From the NCBI GenBank assembly GCA_034421515.1, contig DAOUKH010000093.1:1-64000 (forward strand): DNA of 64,000 nt. Direction: 5' to 3'. The DNA is from DAOUKH01 sp034421515. GTDB lineage: Bacteria; Chloroflexota; Dehalococcoidia; SHYB01. The stretch's first letter is position 1, and every line of letters begins with the position of its first letter. This document shows positions 39,851 to 47,827 of this stretch, piece after piece. The position numbers were made by a program, and so were the translations under genes. Below the pieces are notes generated by a model that was given only the letters and a program-made list of their open reading frames with translations, did not search any database and was not told where the DNA came from.

Positions 39851-40963
39851 ATGGAGTACCGCGTCATCTCCGCGGACAGCCACATCAACGAGCCGCCCGA
39901 TACCTTCGTCGACCGCGTCCCCGCCAAGCTCCGGGACATCGCGCCGAAGGTGGTCGAAGCGCCCGACGGCGGCGAGGGGTGGGTCTTCGACGGGCGGCCG
40001 CTCACCAGCTTCGGCCTCACCAGCGCCGCCGTCGCCAAGGGGAAAGTCCGGGGACCGGAGGACTACATTCCCAGCGGCCTGCGGTTCGAGGACGTGGGCA
40101 AGGGGAGCTGGGACCCCAGGGCGCACGTCGAGGACATGGAGCGGGACGGCGTCGACGCTAGCGTCCTGTACTTCGGCATGGCCGTCTCCTGCTACAACAC
40201 CGAGAACGGCGAGTTGCGCCGGGCCTGCCTCCGCGCCTACAACGACTGGCTTGCCGAGTTCTGCTCCGCCGACCCTGAGCGGCTCATCGGGGTCGCCATG
40301 CTTCCGTCGGAGGAGGAGACCATCGAGCCGGCCATCGAGGAGCTGCATCGGACGCTGGCGATGGGCTATAAGTCGGTGCAGGTCCCGATCTTCCCCCACA
40401 AGCGCTACCACGACCCCTTCTACGACCCGCTGTGGGCGGCCGTCGAGGAGGCCGGCGTTCCCATCGCCGTGCACCGCGGTCTGAACCGCACGGGAATCTT
40501 CGGCGCAGTGCGGGGCGGCCCGTGGATGTCGAACCAAGTGCAGCGCGACTTCACCTACGCCATGCCCATCGGGGACCTCATCTTCGGGCGGGTCTTCGAC
40601 CGGTTCCCCAAGCTGAAGTTCGTGTCGGGCGAGGGGCGCACCGGCTGGCTCTCGTTCTTCACGCAGCGGGCCGACGAGAGCTTCCGCCGCCACCGGTTCT
40701 GGATCGGGCAGGAGCTCGACCGTCTGCCGAGCGACTACGTGAAGGCGAACGTCTTCTCCACGTTCATCGAGGACCGGCTGGGCATCCTCACGCGGGACCT
40801 CATCGGGACGGAGAACCAGATGTGGTCGTCCGACTACCCGCACAGCGACACGACGTGGCCCAACTCGCAGCGGATCATCGAGGAGCAGTTCGAGGGCGTG
40901 CCCGCCGGCGTGAAACAGGCCATGCTCGCGGGCAATGCCGCCCGCCTCTACGGGCTGAACTGA
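39851..40963 (+). CDS. Amidohydrolase family 2 (paralogue)
   Basis: TIM-barrel metal-dependent hydrolase/decarboxylase, 370 residues. ISADSHINEP gives the first metal motif; IAVHRG and the aspartate in WSSDYPHSDTTWPNSQ supply later ligands. It shares length and motif order with the paralogue at 27650-28750 and with many LigW/ACMSD-like proteins. ATG 39851 is preceded by AGGAGG at 8 nt. An MFS gene follows after 31 nt on the same strand, suggesting import of its substrate or export of a product. Confidence 0.9.
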   Translation: MEYRVISADSHINEPPDTFVDRVPAKLRDIAPKVVEAPDGGEGWVFDGRPLTSFGLTSAAVAKGKVRGPEDYIPSGLRFEDVGKGSWDPRAHVEDMERDGVDASVLYFGMAVSCYNTENGELRRACLRAYNDWLAEFCSADPERLIGVAMLPSEEETIEPAIEELHRTLAMGYKSVQVPIFPHKRYHDPFYDPLWAAVEEAGVPIAVHRGLNRTGIFGAVRGGPWMSNQVQRDFTYAMPIGDLIFGRVFDRFPKLKFVSGEGRTGWLSFFTQRADESFRRHRFWIGQELDRLPSDYVKANVFSTFIEDRLGILTRDLIGTENQMWSSDYPHSDTTWPNSQRIIEEQFEGVPAGVKQAMLAGNAARLYGLN

Positions 40964-40994
40964 ATCGGGGAAGCATGTTGACGGGGAAGAGCCG

Positions 40995-42245
40995 TTGTCG
41001 CTGACGCAGCCTCCGGGGGGGTCGAGCTGGGCGTCGACCGCCGCCGGACTCCCCGTCTCTTCCTACCGGTGGGTGGTCCTCTTCGGCCTCTGCTCGGCCA
41101 ACTGGGCTATGGCGCTGCCCACGCTCTCGCTCGGCCTGCTGCTGCCCGAGATCGACAAGACGTTCGGCATCAACGATACGCAGGGAGGCTGGCTCGGCGC
41201 CTCGATCCGCATCGGGCCCACCTTCCTGATGCTGCCCGCCTCCCTGTTGCTGAGCCGCTTCAACCCCATGCACATCACGTCGCTCTCCCTGGCGATGGGC
41301 GCCATCTTCACCTTCCTCCACGGCCTCTCGCCATCCCTCGCCATTCTCTTCATCGCCCGCGTCGGCTATGGCTTTACGCTGGTCATCCGCTGGCCGGCGC
41401 GCGCCGTCCTGACGCAGCTCTGGCATCCCCTTCCCGAGGCGGCGCTCGCCACCGGCATAGTCGTCGCGCTCACCGGCATCGCCGAGTTCCTCGTCCTGCT
41501 CCTCACCCCCATCCTGCTGAACGTCACCGGGGACTGGCGGATGGTCTACCACCTCTACGGCTTCTTCGCCGTGGGCGTGTTGGTCTTCTGGGTGGTGTTC
41601 GCGCGGGACCGCGGCCTGGGAACAGAGCACCCGTTGGCGTCGGTTGGGCGCTCGGTGCTCGGCGTCGTTCTTCGCTACCGTCCCGCGTGGATCATCGGCA
41701 TCGGCGCCTTCGGGGGCACGTTCGGGTGGGCCGCGTTCGGCACGTTCTGGCCGGCCTTCATGCTCGAAGACCACAACGTTCCGCTGACTCAGACGGGGTG
41801 GCTCTTCGGTCTCGTGTCGCTGACCACGATTCCGCCCGCCTTGGCCGTCGGCATCTTCGCGCCGCGGATCCGAAACTGGCGGGTGGTTGTCGCGTTGGCG
41901 GGCCTTGCCATGACGGGGGGCCTGTTCGGCATGCTGATGACCACGGAGATCTGGCTTCTGGCCCTGTTCGCCACCGCCGTCGGCCTGGGATGGGGCTACA
42001 TGCCGATCGCGATCACCGTGCCGTTCGAGATGCCGCAGGCGGGGGCAAAGGCGATCGCGGCGAGCTCGTCGTTCATCATGTCGCTGATTCTCTTCGGCTC
42101 GATCCTGGGGCCGGGCGCGGCCGGAATCATCTCCGACCTCAGCGACTCGCGGTTCACCGCGCTGGTCGTCAGCGCGCTGGCGCCAATCGCGGTCACGATC
42201 AGCGGCCTGCTCCTCGGCCCCCGCGGCGAGGGCCGCCCGGCCTAG
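40995..42245 (+). CDS. MFS transporter
   Basis: Twelve-helix major facilitator, 416 residues, similar in style to CynX/NarK-type and organic-anion transporters. A short N-terminal tail precedes YRWVVLFGLCSANWAMALPTLSLGLLLPEID. The loop motif A is weak. The start is a TTG with a GGGGAAG-type ribosome site; a nearby ATG is out of frame. Adjacent to the amidohydrolase, with which it likely forms a two-gene operon. Confidence 0.87.
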   Translation: MSLTQPPGGSSWASTAAGLPVSSYRWVVLFGLCSANWAMALPTLSLGLLLPEIDKTFGINDTQGGWLGASIRIGPTFLMLPASLLLSRFNPMHITSLSLAMGAIFTFLHGLSPSLAILFIARVGYGFTLVIRWPARAVLTQLWHPLPEAALATGIVVALTGIAEFLVLLLTPILLNVTGDWRMVYHLYGFFAVGVLVFWVVFARDRGLGTEHPLASVGRSVLGVVLRYRPAWIIGIGAFGGTFGWAAFGTFWPAFMLEDHNVPLTQTGWLFGLVSLTTIPPALAVGIFAPRIRNWRVVVALAGLAMTGGLFGMLMTTEIWLLALFATAVGLGWGYMPIAITVPFEMPQAGAKAIAASSSFIMSLILFGSILGPGAAGIISDLSDSRFTALVVSALAPIAVTISGLLLGPRGEGRPA

Positions 42246-42275
42246 GCATGGGGGCCTGAGCCCTCGTTGTGCCGG

Positions 42276-43451
42276 CTACGCGGCGTCGGGGTCGTAGATT
42301 GACTTAGGGATGAACTCGAGGGCGGCGTCGATGGGGAGCACCATGTTCAACCCATCGATGGTGGTGCCGATGAGCTTCCAGGACACGATGCCGATGACTT
42401 CGCCCCGCTCGTTGACCAGCGGGCCACCGCTGTTGCCGGGATTGAACGGCGTGTCCGTCTGGATCCACGTCATCGGCCTGGGCTCCTCGGTGGAGAACCT
42501 GGTCCCCGCCAGGAATGGCTTCGCGGACACGATGCCCGCGGTGATGACGACCGTCGGTCCCGAGGCCTGGAGCGTCGCTGACGGAAAGCCGACAACGAAG
42601 ACCCGGTCGCCGAGGCGCGTCGGAGCGCCCTTCGAGATCGTCGTCGTCTCCGGGCCTCCGTGTGGCAGCTCCACGCGCTGCAGCACGGCCACGTCGGCCA
42701 GCACGCCACGGTAGACGAGCACCGTTTCGATCTTCTGGTTGAACTTGTTCCGGACCACGAACGGCTGGCCCACTTCGTCTGGGTCGAAGAGGTGGGCGCT
42801 CGACAGGATGATGTCTTCCGAGATGAAGAACCCCGTCCCGAACCGCTCAAGCGTCTGGACACGCACCGTCGCCCGTGTGACGCTCTCCAGGATGGCACCG
42901 AGGTCCACAAGTCGCGGGGTCACCGTTGGCGTGGCCGTGGGGCGCGGCGTGGCGGTCGGACGCGCCGTTGGGCCTCCCGCCCCCGCCGTGGGGAGGCTCT
43001 GCGGGGTCGGCGTCGGCTGCGGCGTCGCCGTCGGTTGAGGCGTGGCGGTCGGCTGGGGTGTTGCCGTCGGCAACGGGGTTGGTGGAGGCGGGATGGTCAC
43101 CGGCGTCGCGGTTGGCAACGGGGTCGGAAAGACGACGGTGCCGTCGTCGTCGAGTATGACGATCGGCTGGGGCGTCGCCGTCGGCTGCGGCGTGGCGGGA
43201 GGCTGCGGGGTCGCCGTCGGTTGCGGGGTGGAGGGGGGCGGCGGCGTGAGGGTCGGCCGCGGCGTCGTCGTGGGCTGCGGGGTCACCGTCGGCGGCAGCT
43301 CGGCCGCGGGCCGCGCCGCCAGCGCGGTGGCGACGCGCGCGTCCACCGTCGCCTCCAGCCCCTCGATCTCGCCGCCGCTCGAGGTGCACGCGCTCGCCAC
43401 CAGCGTGAGCACGCCCACCAAGACGACGAACGTGAGCCGTCGGCTAGGCAC
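42276..43451 (-). CDS. Trypsin-like (S1C) serine protease lipoprotein with Pro-Thr-rich linker
   Basis: A secreted, lipid-anchored protease of about 391 residues. The signal peptide ends in a lipobox (LVASAC). Residues about 50-180 are a linker of PTATPQP-type repeats. The C-terminal 200 residues are an HtrA-like trypsin domain with His in ILSSAHLFDP, Asp in LADVAVLQ and Ser in FNPGNSGGPL. No PDZ domain follows, so it is shorter than DegP. I chose GTG 43451 because GGAGG lies 7 nt upstream; GTG 43457 would be too close to it. A role in envelope protein quality control is likely. Confidence 0.9.
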   Translation of the reverse strand: MPSRRLTFVVLVGVLTLVASACTSSGGEIEGLEATVDARVATALAARPAAELPPTVTPQPTTTPRPTLTPPPPSTPQPTATPQPPATPQPTATPQPIVILDDDGTVVFPTPLPTATPVTIPPPPTPLPTATPQPTATPQPTATPQPTPTPQSLPTAGAGGPTARPTATPRPTATPTVTPRLVDLGAILESVTRATVRVQTLERFGTGFFISEDIILSSAHLFDPDEVGQPFVVRNKFNQKIETVLVYRGVLADVAVLQRVELPHGGPETTTISKGAPTRLGDRVFVVGFPSATLQASGPTVVITAGIVSAKPFLAGTRFSTEEPRPMTWIQTDTPFNPGNSGGPLVNERGEVIGIVSWKLIGTTIDGLNMVLPIDAALEFIPKSIYDPDAA

Positions 43452-43475
43452 GCGCACGCCTCCGCCTAAACAAGA

Positions 43476-43551
<76 letters not shown>

Positions 43552-43591
43552 AGAGGCGACGTTGCGGCCCTGAACGGAGCCGAACCGAACC

Positions 43592-43621
43592 AGTGTATCC
43601 ATCCGTCTTTCGGGCAGTCAA
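43592..43621 (-). promoter_or_regulatory. Promoter of tRNA-Phe
   Basis: Minus-strand TTGACT (43621-43616), 18-bp spacer, TACACT (43597-43592), about 40 nt before the mature 5' end of the tRNA. Confidence 0.6.
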
Positions 43622-43633
43622 GAAACGAGGGGC

Positions 43634-44374
43634 TTAGCCGCGCGCCGTCTTGGGCATGCCGCCGACCCGCAGCCGCCACACGCCCCGCAGGTCTTCCAGC
43701 ACGGTCTTGACGATGTTCACGCGCGTGTCGGGATCGTCCCGCCACAGCACTGCTACGTCATGGACGCGGTAACGGTTTCGCTCGGCGATCAGCAGCAGCT
43801 CGGTATCGAAGAACCAGCCGGTGTCCTCGACCAGCGGCACGAGCTCGTCGACGGCTCGGCGGCTCAGCGCCTTGAAGCCGCATTGCGCGTCTGAGAAGCG
43901 GGCCCAGAAGACCAGCTTCAGCAGCAGGATGTAGCCCCGCGACGTGATCTCGCGCTTGAGGGTGCGGCCGATAACCTGGGACCCTTTCGTCAAGCGTGAG
44001 CCGATGGCGACGTCGCTGCCGCCGGAGGCGACCGCATCCACCAGCGTGGGCAGCGCCTCGAGGTCGGTGGAGAGGTCGACGTCCATGTAGGCGACGACGT
44101 CGGCCTCGCTGGCCGTCCACGCCGCCTTGAGCGCCCGGCCACGCCCCCGCTGTTCGAGGCGGAGCGCGCCGAACCGTTCCGGGTCGCGGGCCGCCCATTC
44201 CTGGGCGATCTCGTGGGTGCGGTCCTCGGAACCGTTGTCGGCGACGACGATGCGCCAGCGGTACCCGGTCAGACGCTCGGCGCAGAACGCCGACAGCGTT
44301 TCGAGAGCGATAGGAAGCTGCCGCTCCTCGTTCAGGCAGGGAATGACGATGTCGAGCGCGGCCACGGGGATCAT
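43634..44374 (-). CDS. Glycosyltransferase family 2
   Basis: A GT-A fold glycosyltransferase of 246 residues, similar to dolichyl- or undecaprenyl-phosphate sugar synthases but without C-terminal membrane helices. LDIVIPCLNEERQLPIALETL starts the nucleotide-binding domain; VVADNGSEDRTHEIA and the DxD-type MDVDLSTDLEALP bind sugar nucleotide and metal. The later motif DAQCGFKALSR and DTGWFFDTELLL are typical of the polyprenyl-phosphate subgroup. It ends 12 nt upstream of the tRNA promoter region. Confidence 0.9.
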   Translation of the reverse strand: MIPVAALDIVIPCLNEERQLPIALETLSAFCAERLTGYRWRIVVADNGSEDRTHEIAQEWAARDPERFGALRLEQRGRGRALKAAWTASEADVVAYMDVDLSTDLEALPTLVDAVASGGSDVAIGSRLTKGSQVIGRTLKREITSRGYILLLKLVFWARFSDAQCGFKALSRRAVDELVPLVEDTGWFFDTELLLIAERNRYRVHDVAVLWRDDPDTRVNIVKTVLEDLRGVWRLRVGGMPKTARG

Positions 44375-44457
44375 TCTGAAGGCCCCTCCGCTACGCCGTC
44401 AATTCCACTTCATCTCAGTTTTCTCCCGGGGGAGAAGAGGTCGGAGGGGACGGGCCC

Positions 44458-44492
44458 GCCCTCAGTCCCTCCCAGAGGGAGGGAGGTTTAAG
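44458..44492. repeat. Dispersed palindromic repeat, copy A
   Basis: A hairpin-forming unit CTCAGTCCCTCCC...GGGAGGGAGGTTTAAGG occurs here in the 217-bp gap between the glycosyltransferase and enoyl-CoA hydratase genes. Related copies are near 46418, 47276, 49898 and 51199. An 11-bp CTCCCGGGGGAG palindrome lies just upstream. Confidence 0.75.
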
Positions 44493-44521
44493 GTGGCTCT
44501 CCAGGGGGGAGAGGGGGTGGT

Positions 44522-44551
44522 TTGACGCCCGGCGCGCCGCTCGCCTAGAGT
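44522..44551 (+). promoter_or_regulatory. Predicted promoter of the enoyl-CoA hydratase/isomerase gene
   Basis: TTGACG (44522-44527), 18-bp spacer, TAGAGT (44546-44551), 40 nt upstream of ATG 44592. Confidence 0.5.
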
Positions 44552-44591
44552 TGGCGGAACGACGCCGCGCCGGCCCCGGAGGCTCCCACCC

Positions 44592-45398
44592 ATGACCCTG
44601 GTTTCACAGTCGGAACTTGTCCTGTTCGAGCGTGAGGGCGGCGTCGCCACCATCGCCTGGAACCGGCCGCAGACCCTCAATGCCATCAGCACCGAGATGC
44701 TGCAGGAGACGCGGCGCCTCATCCGCGCGTTGGAGGAAGACCCCACCTTCAAGGCGCTGATCATCACCGCTGTTGGGCGCGGCTTCTGCTCGGGCATGGA
44801 CGTCAACGACATGAAGGCGCGCGAGCACGAGCAGGTGCGGTCGCCGTTCACGTGGCCGCGGCCCCGACCCGACTGGCAGCCCGTCCACCTGTTCCGCAAC
44901 GCCAGCTTCCCCGTCATCGGCGCCATCAACGGGGTCGCCGCCGGCGCCGGCATGAGCATCGCCCTGGGCACCGACATTCGCGTCCTCTCCGACCAAGCCC
45001 GGCTCGCGCCGTTGTTCATCAAGCGCGGTCTGGTGCCCGACATGGGGGGCAGCTACCTGATCGCCAAGGCCGTCGGCACGCAGAAGGCGCTCGAGCTCAT
45101 CTTTTCCGGCGAGGCCATCTCGGCCGAGCAGGCGCTGGAGCTCGGCCTGGTGGCGCACGTCGTGCCGCACGACGAGCTGATGCCTTTCTGCAAGGCGATG
45201 GCGCGGAAGTTCGCCGAGGGGCCGTCTATCGCCATCGCGCTGGCGAAGCGGGCGGTCTACCGGGCCGAGGCGGGCACGCTGGAGCAGGACCTCGAGTTCG
45301 GCACCTTCCATCAGGAGCGGCTGATGACGACCGCGGACTTCCGCGAGGGGTTCCGCTCCTTCATCGAGAAGCGGCCGCCGCACTTCGAGGGCAGCTGA
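44592..45398 (+). CDS. Enoyl-CoA hydratase/isomerase, PaaG-like
   Basis: Crotonase-fold enzyme of 268 residues. FCSGMDVNDM and AINGVAAGAGMSIAL shape the oxyanion hole. GLVPDMGGSYLIAKAVG matches the PaaG/enoyl-CoA isomerase pattern, where an aspartate at this position is catalytic, and the first hydratase glutamate is absent (GAGMSIA). Isomerisation of a double bond or epoxide in a CoA ester is therefore more likely than hydration. It has its own promoter and is convergent with tmk, 3 nt apart. Confidence 0.9.
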   Translation: MTLVSQSELVLFEREGGVATIAWNRPQTLNAISTEMLQETRRLIRALEEDPTFKALIITAVGRGFCSGMDVNDMKAREHEQVRSPFTWPRPRPDWQPVHLFRNASFPVIGAINGVAAGAGMSIALGTDIRVLSDQARLAPLFIKRGLVPDMGGSYLIAKAVGTQKALELIFSGEAISAEQALELGLVAHVVPHDELMPFCKAMARKFAEGPSIAIALAKRAVYRAEAGTLEQDLEFGTFHQERLMTTADFREGFRSFIEKRPPHFEGS

Positions 45399-45401
45399 CC
45401 C

Positions 45402-46103
45402 TTAGCCGAGGCGGGCGCCGACGGCTGCCCAGACGGCCTCGCTCACCGCGTCGGCGTCCTTCGAGGCGTCGATGACCAGGATGCGCTCCGGCGACTCCTT
45501 GGCCAGCTTCAGGAAGCCGCTGCGTACGCGGCGGTGGAAGGCGAGGCTCTCCTGCTCGAAGCGCGAGCCCTGCTCCTCTTCGCGGCCGGGGGCGGCGGGG
45601 TCCTCGGCCATGCTGAAGCCGAGCTGGCCGACGGTCTTCTTGCCTGGGCTGGGGCGTGTGACGCCCGCCCGCTCCAGGCCGTCCTCGGCAGGGAGGTCGA
45701 GGAGCAGGGTGAGGGCGGGAACGAGGCCGCCCGTCGCGGCTGCGTTGACGGCGCGCACGACGTCGAGGTCGATGCCGCGGGCGTAGCCCTGGTAGGCCAT
45801 CGTCGAGTCGGCGAAGCGGTCGGCGATGACGACGGCGCCGCGATCGAGGCTGGGCTTGATCGCGGTGGCGACGAGCTCGGCGCGCGCCGCAGTGAAGAGC
45901 AGCAGCTCGGTCTCGCGGGAGAGGTCGACGCCGCGGACCCAGCGCCGGACCTCCTCGCCCAACCGCGTGCCGCCGGGCTCGCGGACGGTGACGACCTCGC
46001 GGCCGGACTCGCGCAGGCGCTGCGCCAGCCGCCCGACCTGCGTCGACTTGCCGACGCCTTCGCCGCCCTCAAAGGTCACGAAGAAGCCCATGGCGCGCGC
46101 CAT
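45402..46103 (-). CDS. tmk: Thymidylate kinase
   Basis: Phosphorylates dTMP to dTDP. P-loop GGEGVGKST, the dTMP-binding REPGGTRLGEEVRR, the DRF motif (ADRFADSTMAYQGYARG) and a lid arginine are present. At about 233 residues it is longer than the usual 205-215: a charged insertion (roughly ERAGVTRPSPGKKTV through PAAPGREEEQGSRF) sits in the lid region. Start uncertain: ATG 46103 or ATG 46091, neither with a good Shine-Dalgarno. Lies convergent to the enoyl-CoA hydratase/isomerase. Confidence 0.92.
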   Translation of the reverse strand: MARAMGFFVTFEGGEGVGKSTQVGRLAQRLRESGREVVTVREPGGTRLGEEVRRWVRGVDLSRETELLLFTAARAELVATAIKPSLDRGAVVIADRFADSTMAYQGYARGIDLDVVRAVNAAATGGLVPALTLLLDLPAEDGLERAGVTRPSPGKKTVGQLGFSMAEDPAAPGREEEQGSRFEQESLAFHRRVRSGFLKLAKESPERILVIDASKDADAVSEAVWAAVGARLG

Positions 46104-46181
46104 CGTACCGCAAACGCCTCGCCTTGCGCCGCTCTCCCGCCGGAGACCCTTGCGCAACGCTGCCAGGGCAACGGCCCTGTC

Positions 46182-46322
46182 TCCTGCGCGTCCGTAGGGC
46201 ATTGGGCCGCTCCCGGCGCCCGCCCCGGTGAAGGCTCCGCCTCCTGCGCGTCCGCAGGGCAATTCGGGCCAACTCCGGCACCCCGCCGGGAGCCGTAGCG
46301 CCCATCTCCTACGCGTCCGCAG
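46182..46322. repeat. Three imperfect tandem units of about 60-65 bp
   Basis: TCCTGCGCGTCCG(T/C)AGGGCA recurs at 46182, 46242 and, as TCCTACGCGTCCGCAGG, near 46307. The first two are exactly 60 bp apart. It lies in the 415-bp non-coding gap 46104-46518 upstream of tmk. Confidence 0.6.
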
Positions 46323-46417
46323 GTGACGGTGCCGCATCCCGGCCAAGAACGTACGTTCTGACATGATGATAGGCCGTGGGCGAGGGCGTGTCAAGCGGGC
46401 GGTGGCGCGGTTGGACT

Positions 46418-46515
46418 GCCCTCCCTCAGTCCCTCCAAGGAGGGAGGGAGGTTTAAGGGGCTCCTCTGAAGGGGGCGGGCGCGTCGCGACTCGCCCCTAC
46501 AGAAGAGGGGGAGGG
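46418..46515. repeat. Dispersed palindromic repeat, copy B (about 100 bp)
   Basis: Starts with the CCCTCAGTCCCTCC hairpin unit, continues GTTTAAGGGGCTCCTCTGAAGG and ends with a second palindrome GTCGCGACTCGCCCCTAC. It matches copy C at 47276-47374 almost base for base over its whole length, and ends next to the vapC stop. Confidence 0.85.
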
Positions 46516-46518
46516 CGA

Positions 46519-46923
46519 TTAGAAAAGGCCGCTCAACGCCTGTTGGGGATCGACGGCGCGAATGGGGGAGCGTTCGTAGTCTCGGACGTTCCGAGTGACG
46601 ATCTGGCGGGCGCCGCATGCACGGGCGGCAGCGACCTGCAACGCGTCCTCGAAGTCGGCCATGGGAAGGCCGGCGGCATAGCGGACGGCATCGGTGTCGG
46701 TCGCCGCCACGGGCACGAAGCGGGTCAACTCTACGATGAAGTCCCGGGCGCTCACTCCACCGCGCGCCGGAGCCATGTAGTAGAGGTTCGAGACCGAGTG
46801 CCACGCGATGGAGGCGATCTCCGCGCCCCGCTCGATCCGGTCCAAGAGCTCCGCGGCCGGGCCGGCGCGCGGATGCCGGTCCAGGGCGACGTCGATCAGT
46901 ACGCCGGTGTCGAGCAGGATCAC
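46519..46923 (-). CDS. vapC: PIN-domain toxin (VapC family)
   Basis: A 134-residue PIN nuclease, the toxin of a type II toxin-antitoxin pair; such proteins cleave tRNA or other RNA. VILLDTGVLIDVALDRHPR supplies the first acidic residue. MADFEDALQVAAARACGA and TRNVRDYERS supply the later acidic cluster. The start is the GTG at 46923, which overlaps the antitoxin stop (GTGA). No separate ribosome site is obvious, so translation is probably coupled. Confidence 0.88.
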   Translation of the reverse strand: MILLDTGVLIDVALDRHPRAGPAAELLDRIERGAEIASIAWHSVSNLYYMAPARGGVSARDFIVELTRFVPVAATDTDAVRYAAGLPMADFEDALQVAAARACGARQIVTRNVRDYERSPIRAVDPQQALSGLF

Positions 46924-47144
46924 TGGAGGTACTTCTTGGCCAGTGCGTCGTAGCGCGGGTCGTCGCGCTCCGCCGGCTTGAACGCACCCCGCCACCTGGC
47001 GGCGAACGACGGTGCGTCCGCTCCGGCGACTCCTCTGAGCGACTCCTCAATGAGCGACGACAGCGACACGCCGCGAGAGCGCGCGTACCGCTTGGCCTTG
47101 GGGATGAGGTCGGCGTCGACGGTGATGGTGAGCTTTTGTTTCAT
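46920..47144 (-). CDS. vapB: Ribbon-helix-helix antitoxin (VapB-like)
   Basis: A 74-residue antitoxin. The N-terminal strand KLTITVDADLIPKAKRYARSRGVSLSSLIEESL is a clear ribbon-helix-helix; the C-terminal tail (AARWRGAFKPAERDDPRYDALAKKYL) should wrap the toxin. It should also repress its own promoter; two identical 10-bp sites lie directly upstream. The upstream gene context is non-coding repeat DNA. Confidence 0.87.
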   Translation of the reverse strand: MKQKLTITVDADLIPKAKRYARSRGVSLSSLIEESLRGVAGADAPSFAARWRGAFKPAERDDPRYDALAKKYLQ

Positions 47145-47163
47145 GGATCCCGAACTCTCCAAA

Positions 47164-47194
47164 GGTATACGTATTACCCTTGTTGGTATACGTA
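47164..47194. promoter_or_regulatory. Candidate VapB operator: two direct repeats 21 bp apart
   Basis: GGTATACGTA occurs at 47164-47173 and again at 47185-47194, exactly 21 bp (two helical turns) apart. Each contains the palindrome GTATAC. They lie 20-50 bp upstream of the antitoxin ATG, where its promoter must be. Confidence 0.6.
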
Positions 47195-47275
47195 GTCCGA
47201 GCCCTGCGTCAAGGTCACGGGCCAGAGGGAGCGGGCACCCGCAAGAGGCGCCCCTAAAAGAGGACCCCGCCGCGT

Positions 47276-47374
47276 GCCCTCCCTCAGTCCCTCCCAAGAG
47301 GGAGGGAGGGTTAAGGGGCTCCTCTGAAGGGGGGCGGGCGAGTCGTGACTCGCCCCTACAGGAGACGGGAGGGC
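47276..47374. repeat. Dispersed palindromic repeat, copy C (about 100 bp)
   Basis: Closest relative of copy B. The same order is seen: CTCAGTCCCTCCC hairpin, GGTTAAGGGGCTCCTCTGAAGG, then the palindrome GGCGAGTCGTGACTCGCC followed by CCTACAGGAG. It lies in the 392-bp gap between vapB and brnT, which otherwise holds only their control regions. Confidence 0.85.
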
Positions 47375-47478
47375 GAGGTTTTTCTCGCAAGATGCGATCC
47401 GAGTGATCACGGTGGGGAATCCGGCGAGGTTGCTGGGGCTGGGGTAGGGGGGCGCCGGTTTCCCGCAACTGACGAATG

Positions 47479-47516
47479 TTGACGCTACGCCAATACTGTA
47501 ACTACAATTACGTAGT
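47479..47516 (+). promoter_or_regulatory. brnTA promoter with overlapping inverted repeat
   Basis: TTGACG (47479-47484), 18-bp spacer, TACAAT (47503-47508). An inverted repeat ACTAC-6-GTAGT (47501-47516) covers the -10 box, as expected for an autorepressing antitoxin. Confidence 0.6.
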
Positions 47517-47536
47517 ATAGCGAGGGGCGACCGCGC

Positions 47537-47827
47537 TTGCGTTGGACTTGGGACCAGGGAAAGAACAAGGCAAACCTTCGGGCGCACGGCCTCGGTTTCG
47601 AGACTGCGGCCTTCGTGTTTGACGATCCCTTGGCCGCGACGCGGGAAGACCCCTACCCATATGAGCAACGGTGGCGAACCATCGGGATGGTGGGCACGGT
47701 AGTGGTGATGGTCGTCCATACCTGGCCCCACTTCGACATGGAGAGCGGTGAAGAGACCGGGCGCATCATCTCCGCACGCAAGGCGACGCGGCATGAGAGG
47801 GAGGCCTATGAAGAAGGACAGTCCTAA
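47537..47827 (+). CDS. brnT: BrnT-family toxin (DUF497)
   Basis: A 96-residue RelE-fold ribonuclease toxin of the BrnT type. The N-terminus WTWDQGKNKANLRAHGLGFETAAFVFDDP matches the family, as does the later EETGRIISARKATRHEREAYEEG. It starts with TTG, with GAGGGG upstream. It overlaps the antitoxin start by 20 nt, the usual brnTA order of toxin first. Confidence 0.9.
   Translation: MRWTWDQGKNKANLRAHGLGFETAAFVFDDPLAATREDPYPYEQRWRTIGMVGTVVVMVVHTWPHFDMESGEETGRIISARKATRHEREAYEEGQS

Noticed and set aside
4141..41000. Integrative element or genomic island with mobility genes
   Set aside because: No integrase, transposase, relaxase or att-like repeats are visible, and the composition matches the neighbouring housekeeping genes.
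47174..47794. 206-residue minus-strand protein over brnT and repeat copy C
   Set aside because: It covers a known dispersed repeat and a recognisable BrnT on the other strand.
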